Shown one piece after another: positions 1-6,100 of a stretch of 8,234 nt of DNA. The stretch spans positions 1 through 8,234 of the forward strand of contig JAJWOJ010000075.1 of NCBI GenBank assembly GCA_021635425.1, in the 5' to 3' direction. Position 1 is the first letter of the stretch. The number at the start of each line of letters is the position of its first letter. The stretch comes from Clostridiales bacterium. Lineage in GTDB: Bacteria > Bacillota > Clostridia > Christensenellales > Borkfalkiaceae. Position numbers and translations under genes: made by a program. The notes below the pieces were generated by a model, which saw only the letters and a list, made by a program, of their open reading frames with translations, had not been told where the DNA came from and ran no database searches.

Positions 1-53
1 AATTTTCTCAATACTTTATTCATGTAAATTGAAGAGAATTGAAAGAATTATCG
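1..53. other. AT-rich intergenic edge, no assigned gene
   Basis: Nothing can be assigned with confidence. On the minus strand an ATG at 23-21 opens a frame reading MNKVLRK to the edge, with no Shine-Dalgarno-like purine run before it. On the plus strand, TAA at 25-27 (after NFLNTLFM) or TGA at 30-32 (after FSQYFIHVN) could equally be the end of a convergent gene. Bases 28-47 hold an imperfect 10-base tandem repeat (ATTGAAGAGA / ATTGAAAGAA). Confidence 0.3.
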
Positions 54-100
54 AAAAAGGTTGCAGACCCACCTTTACAGAATGGATTCGCAACCTTTTT
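54..100 (-). terminator. Probable rho-independent terminator, symmetrical
   Basis: Bases 54-64 (AAAAAGGTTGC) and 90-100 (GCAACCTTTTT) are perfect 11-base inverted repeats separated by 25 bases. The GC-containing core is 6 bp, and A and T tracts flank it on either strand. It begins 37 bases beyond the stop codon of the giant LRR gene, the right place for its terminator. Because it is symmetrical it could also stop transcription arriving from the left. The loop is longer than usual. An alternative 6-bp hairpin, 56-61 (AAAGGT) with 71-76 (ACCTTT), shares the same arm and would compete with it. Confidence 0.65.
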
Positions 101-137
101 GTTCCGATCGTTTGTCTCGATCTCTTTTTTTCAAATA

Positions 138-3100
138 TCAACTGTACGACACTTCGGCGTTACAACCGTTTAACCAGTCGGAGCCGAACATCTTCATTAC
201 CTGATATCCGTTGAGAGAAAACTCTATTTTCTGATATTCGTTCCAACCTGCGAATACCGTATTTCCGATAATCTCGGTCACGCTGTCGGGAATAACAAGC
301 TTAGCGATAGCCGTACAGTTCGCAAATGCTCCGTCGCGGATTTCGCCAACGCCGTTGAGTTCGACGGTTTTAAGCGATTTACAATCGGCAAACGCCTTTG
401 CTCCGATAATATTCACTCCGTTTGTCAACGATATCGTTTCAAGTCCGGAACCCATGAATGCGCAATCGGGAATTTCACGTATTCCCGAAGGAATAATTAT
501 TTCTTTGAGCGCGGTACAGTTTTCAAACATGTTTTTACCGAGATTCTTAACGCTGTCGGCAAGCGTAACCGTTTTAAGCGAAGCGCAATCGGCAAACACT
601 TTATCGCCGAACGTACAGGTTTCGGTTTTAAGAGTTACGCTTTCGAGTCCGCTTTCGGCAAACGCGCTTTCTTTTATCTTGGTGACGCTCGCGGGAATTT
701 CTATCGACTTAAGCTTTTCGCAACCGACAAAGTTCCTGCCGTCTATAGTCGTTAAGTTGTTTCCGAAAACAATCTTTTCGAGATTTTTGCAGTTCTCGAA
801 CGTATTTCCGTACAATTGCGTTACGGAATCGGAAAGAACGACTTCTCTGATTGACGTATTCTTAAACGCTCCGCTGCCGCCGAAACTCGTCACGCGGCTG
901 AAATCGAAATTCTCAAGCGACGTACAATTAAGGAATACGTTTGCGCCGAGCTTGACGTAACCGTTTATCTTAACATCGCTAAGCGAAGAGCAACCGGTGA
1001 AAGTCTGGAATCCTATCGACGTAACGCTTTCGGGGATTTCTATCGACTTAAGCGACACACAATTATTGAATAAACCCTGCGCGGTAGCAGTGAGGTTTTC
1101 GGGCAATTTAACGCTTTCAAGAAGTTTATTCTCCGAAAACGCATAGTTTTGGATTGCCTTGATATTTGTCGGGAGTTCCAGCCGCTCTAACCCCGCATTG
1201 GAGAATGCGCTCGAGTTTATCGTGAGATTGCTGCCGTCGGACGGCCATACGATATTCTTAAGAGAAACGCAGTTTCTGAACGCCCCGGAGCCTATCGATG
1301 TAAGCGAATCGGGCAACTGAACGGTTTCAAGGCTGCTGCACCCCTGGAATGCATACAAATCTATTTTAGTAACGCCTTCGGAAATAATCACGCTTTCAAG
1401 CGCGGTTGCATTTTCAAATGCGTACCGCGGGATTGTTTTTAAAGATGACGGGATTTCTACTTCTTTGGCGTATGCTATATTTGCAAAAGCATGTTGCGCA
1501 ACGGAGGTAACTTCTTCCGGCAATACTATTTTATCAACCCCGTAACCGTCCGCATATGCGACGAGTTTTCCGCCGTCTTCTATAAGGAATCCGTTTACGC
1601 AAGAGTAATAACTGTTATTTGCGTCAACCTCAATCTTTTTCATATTAAGAGAAGCCAACGCACCCGAGCCGATCTCTTCCACGTTTTCGGATAAATAAAC
1701 TTGTTCGAGACCGGAACCGTAGAAGCAGACGACATCGATAGTAGTTACGCTGTCGGGAATGATTATCTGAGTTAAAGACTTACATCCGCGGAATGTTCCC
1801 GAAGGAAGAACCTCGAGGCTGTCTCCGAGCGTTACGCTTGCAAGGTCTTTACAATTAAAGAATATATAACCTTCATCGTAACTGTAGTCGGCGTAATCAG
1901 TATCGTCGTCATAGCCGAATTCCGTTATTCCGCTCAAATCAATCGACTTAATGCCGCTGCCTACAAACGCTCCGCCGTCGATCATCGTCACACCTGCGGG
2001 GAGGCTCAAAGATTTAAGCGCGGAGGTTCCGGCGAACGCTTCGCAACCTATTTCGGTAACCGTATCGGGTAAAACGACTTTCGTTAAACTCTTGGCGTCG
2101 TAGAATGCCTGCATCTTCAATTTTTCGAAAGAACAATTTTCTCCGAACGTTATAGAAGTAAATCCGCTTTCCGCAAAAGCCTTGGTGTCAAGTTGCTCCA
2201 CTCCTTCAACCAGGAGATCGCCTGCCGCACACGTCGCAAAAGCGTTGGCAGCGATAACCTTAAGCGTGGCGGGCAACGCACTGCCCGACCCGACGTATCC
2301 GCGGTAAACTATCTTGGTGAGATTCGGAGAACGCCAGAATACCCTTGAGCCGATGTTTTCGAGTCTTGACGAAACGACTATACGCTCAAGATTCTGACAA
2401 TACGCAAACTGACCCGAGAAATATTTCCAGGAGGAACTCTCGTCACCTGTTTCAGCTTCCGAATAGTAAACTTCCCAATATCTGAAGTCGTTATCATATT
2501 CTTCATAAAGATCCAACGCTTCGTTTCTTGCCGTAAGATTTACAAGAGCGTCGGGAAGCTCGATACTTACAAGCCCCGAGTTTAAAAACGCAAACGAACC
2601 GAGATATGAGAGCTTATCGGGTAAATCTATCGATTTAAGCGCTGTACAATTTGCAAAAGTATAACCGTAATTCACCTCGCTTGTATCGTCGAGATCGCAG
2701 TCGACGGCAATAATTTCGAGAGTTGACGGAAGTTCGACGTCGGACAATTTTTCGCAGTTCATAAACGCATAACCGCCGAGACGGGTAACACCCTCGGGCA
2801 AAGCTATACTTTCAAGCGAACTACAATCATAGAACATATAATCATCCACTACCCGCAAAGAAGTCGTTCTGAATCTCACGTTTTTAAGTTCGGTACAACC
2901 TCTGAACGCGCCCGCACCCATCAAAGTTACGCTTTCGGGTATAATTACCGAAGTAATTTCCGTACCTTCGAACGCGCCCGCGCCTATAGTTTTAACCGAT
3001 CCTAACGAAATTTCCGTCAATGCCGAATTTTTAAACGCATTTTTTCCTACCGCATATATATTTGCGGGAATATCGAATTTCTTTAAGCCGGAATTTTCGA

Positions 3101-6100
3101 ACGCCGATTCGCTTATCTCCTCTACGCCGGGCATTGTGACTTCTTCAAGCGAAGAACACCCTGCGAATGCGTTTTTACCAACAACCGTCGCATTAACGGG
3201 AAGAGTGATCTTTTTAAGCGACGAGCAACCTGCGAATAATTCGGCGGGCAATTCGGTAAGTTTTACGCAACCGTCTTCAAATATGATCGTAGTAAGATTT
3301 GTACAGTTTCTGAACGCGCCGACGCCTATTTTCGATATACCTTTAGGAATAACGACGGTGGTTATTTCCGTCTGTCCCGCATAAGCGTTATCGGATATCT
3401 CGTCGATATTGGCGGCTAATTTTACCGTTTCGTCGTTAAGCGCGCCGAACACGTATCTTACAACCGTTTTATCCTTGTTAAATAATACGGGTATCCCCTC
3501 AACCGCGCTGAAGTTTTTGTTATCGTCGGCAACTGTGACGTTTTCAAGCGCAACGCTTCCGTCAAACGCACCGTCGATAACCGTAACGTCCTTGGACAAA
3601 TGGAGCGAAGTCAGCTTTCTGCAACCTCTGAAAATATCTTTGCCGATAGTAAGTTTTTCCGCCGTGGTTTCGGGGAAAACAAAACTTGAGATCAAAGTGT
3701 TACCGAACGCATAATCGCCTATTGCGGAAAGCGCGCCGTCGGAAAGCGTAACCGACGACAATCCGTCGCAATATCTGAACGCTTCGTTACCGATTGTGCT
3801 TACCGTTGCGGGAATTACGATATTCTGTATCGCGGTTTTATAAAACGCACCGTTACCTACGGAAGTAAGACTTTCGGGCAATACGATATCGACAAGAAGA
3901 TTACAGTTATAGAACGTATTGTTTCCGAGCTGCGTAAGTTTTGAATTTCCTTCGAAAACGACTTCGGCAAGTTTTGTACAATCTCTAAACGCGCTGCCGA
4001 ACGAATTTTTAACGGCTTTATTATTCTTATCGACTTCCTGTCCGTCAATCTTGATAACGGTTTCGGGGATAGTTATCGAGGTAATCGCACTGCCCGCAAA
4101 CGCACCGTAACCGATAGCGGTTATCGACGAAGGAAGTTTAACTTCTCTGAGCGAGGAGCAACCATAGAACATTTTATCGGGAATTTCCGTTATCGTAATC
4201 TTGCTCAAATCTATAGAAGTGAGTCTTGCACAACCCTCAAACGCGCTGCGGCCGATTTTAGTTACGCCCGCAGGTATACTGATTCTCTCGATATTCGTTC
4301 CCGCAAAAGAGTATACGCCTATGTACGACGTTCTCGCAGGTAAATCGATCTCTTTAAGCGCATAACAGTACGCAAACGGAGAATAAGACGCACTGAAATA
4401 CTTTCCGTTCGACGACGCGTCGCCGATTTCCAAATCCGCCTCTCCCTCTTCGAACGTAATGGTGCTGAGTAAGCCGGAACCGTAAAACGCTTCGTATTCT
4501 ATTTTTGTTACCGACTTAGGTATTACGAGTTCTTTAATATAAGTGTACTCGAATGCCCTCGTGCCGATTTTCGTTATACCGTCGGGAAGCTTAACCTCGG
4601 TGAGCGCGCTTGCCCATCCGAAAGCATCTGCGCCGATAGTAAGATCTACGCCGGCATGAGCGGCAAATATAATGCGTTTGACATTTTTATTGTTATAAAA
4701 CGCTTTCGCCGCTACGTTTTTAACCGTTGCGGGAACATTGACGGTATTATTCTTGTCACCGCCGTTGCTGACGGGGCAATATAACAATTGGTCGGGTTTT
4801 CCTTCCGTATCGTTAGCGTAAAGAACGCCGTCTATTGTGGTATAGAATTTATTGCCTGTAGCTATAGTTAAATCGTTTATATTGTTACAACTTGTGAAAA
4901 CTCCGCTTCCGAGATTTTTAAGCGTAGACGGCAATTCCACTTTTTCAAGCGCAGGACACATATTAAACGCGTCGTCGCCTATTTCCGTTATTCCCTCGGC
5001 TACCTTTATCGCCGTAAGCGAAGAACAAGAACCGAATGCCGCTTTGGGGATAACCGTCAACGCGATATCCTCCGCCATATTGACCTCGACAAGCGATTTA
5101 CAGTTGTTGAATACTTTTTCTCCGAGCGATACAAGTCTCTGCGGCAAATCTATGGCAGTAATTCCGCTGAACGCAAACGCCCTGTCGCCTATCGTAAGCG
5201 GAGCGGCTCCGTCGGCAATAGTAACAGTCGTAAGCTTCGAGCATGAATAGAACGCTCCGAAGCCGATAGTCGTAACGGACGCGGGTATTATAACACTGTT
5301 TATCTGAGAACCGCTGAAAAGGTTATCGCCTATCACTTCGACGGTGTCCGGTATTGTTATGGTGCCTTTCGTGGCAGACGGACAATACAACATTCTCTTT
5401 ACGTCCGCGCTGTAAACAACTCCGTTTGTCTGAACAAAAGATTTATTACCGTTTGCAATGGAAACCGTTTTAAGCTTACCGCCGAAAACGTTGGAAATCG
5501 CAAATTCGGGAACAAATTCGCCTATAGTAAGATTTTCAACGGAGAAATACCTGATTATTCCGTCGGTATGCGTAGTTCCGAAAGCCACGTCGTCGAATTT
5601 TACTTCGTTTATTCCCTGCTCGTTCTTCACTCCGACGCTCGTCAAAGTAACGTTCTTTACAGAGGACGAATTATGGAGAATATCGAACTCGACGCGATAG
5701 AGGTTTTCGGGAAGATTTAACGTTTCGAGTTTGTAACAAAGAGCGAACGCCCATTTACGTATGGTCAACGGAGCGTCGTCGCGCGTACCGCCGAAAACGA
5801 CGTTTTCAAGTTTGGAACAACGCAAAAACGCAAATTCGCCGACTTCTTCTATATTGAACGTTATTTCCACTTCGGCAAGTTCCGTACACGAATTAAACGC
5901 GTTATTACCGATAACTTTAGCTGCGGGATCGGTTTTTACTTTACCGGTTCTACCCTTCGGACAATAAAGCAATTCGCTGCCGTCGGCACTGTAAACAATA
6001 CCGTCTATCGATTTATAATTTACTTGTTTGCCGACGATTTCTACATTTTCGAGTTTCTTGCAACCTTCTAAAATGCTGCCGTTGAATTTTGTGTTTATCT

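Noticed and set aside
75..140. TGA readthrough or recoding at the end of the gene, giving about 20 more residues with a basic cluster (KKRDRDKR) up to TAA at 77-75
   Set aside because: The protein already ends in a recognisable LRR cap. The extension lacks a hydrophobic anchor and would run into the terminator stem.
29..214. Short plus-strand frame (61 codons) across the terminator and the 3' end of the LRR gene
   Set aside because: It reads straight through the inverted repeat and into the antisense of the C-terminal cap, and it would start at TTG with no ribosome binding site.
355..960. Plus-strand open frame of 201 codons, with others at 3136-3384, 3409-3714, 4852-5250 and 6849-7208
   Set aside because: All lie antisense to the LRR, Fn3-like or InlB coding frame. 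Those opposite the LRR array show a periodic motif of the S-x-N-A-x-x-P-I type that is simply the reverse complement of the repeat. None has a ribosome binding site or resembles a family I know.
3857..4048. Minus-strand 63-codon frame and a similar 74-codon frame at 6959-7183
   Set aside because: These are off-frame readings inside the giant gene, with composition unlike a real protein (for example RKSIRIIKPLKIRSAARL).
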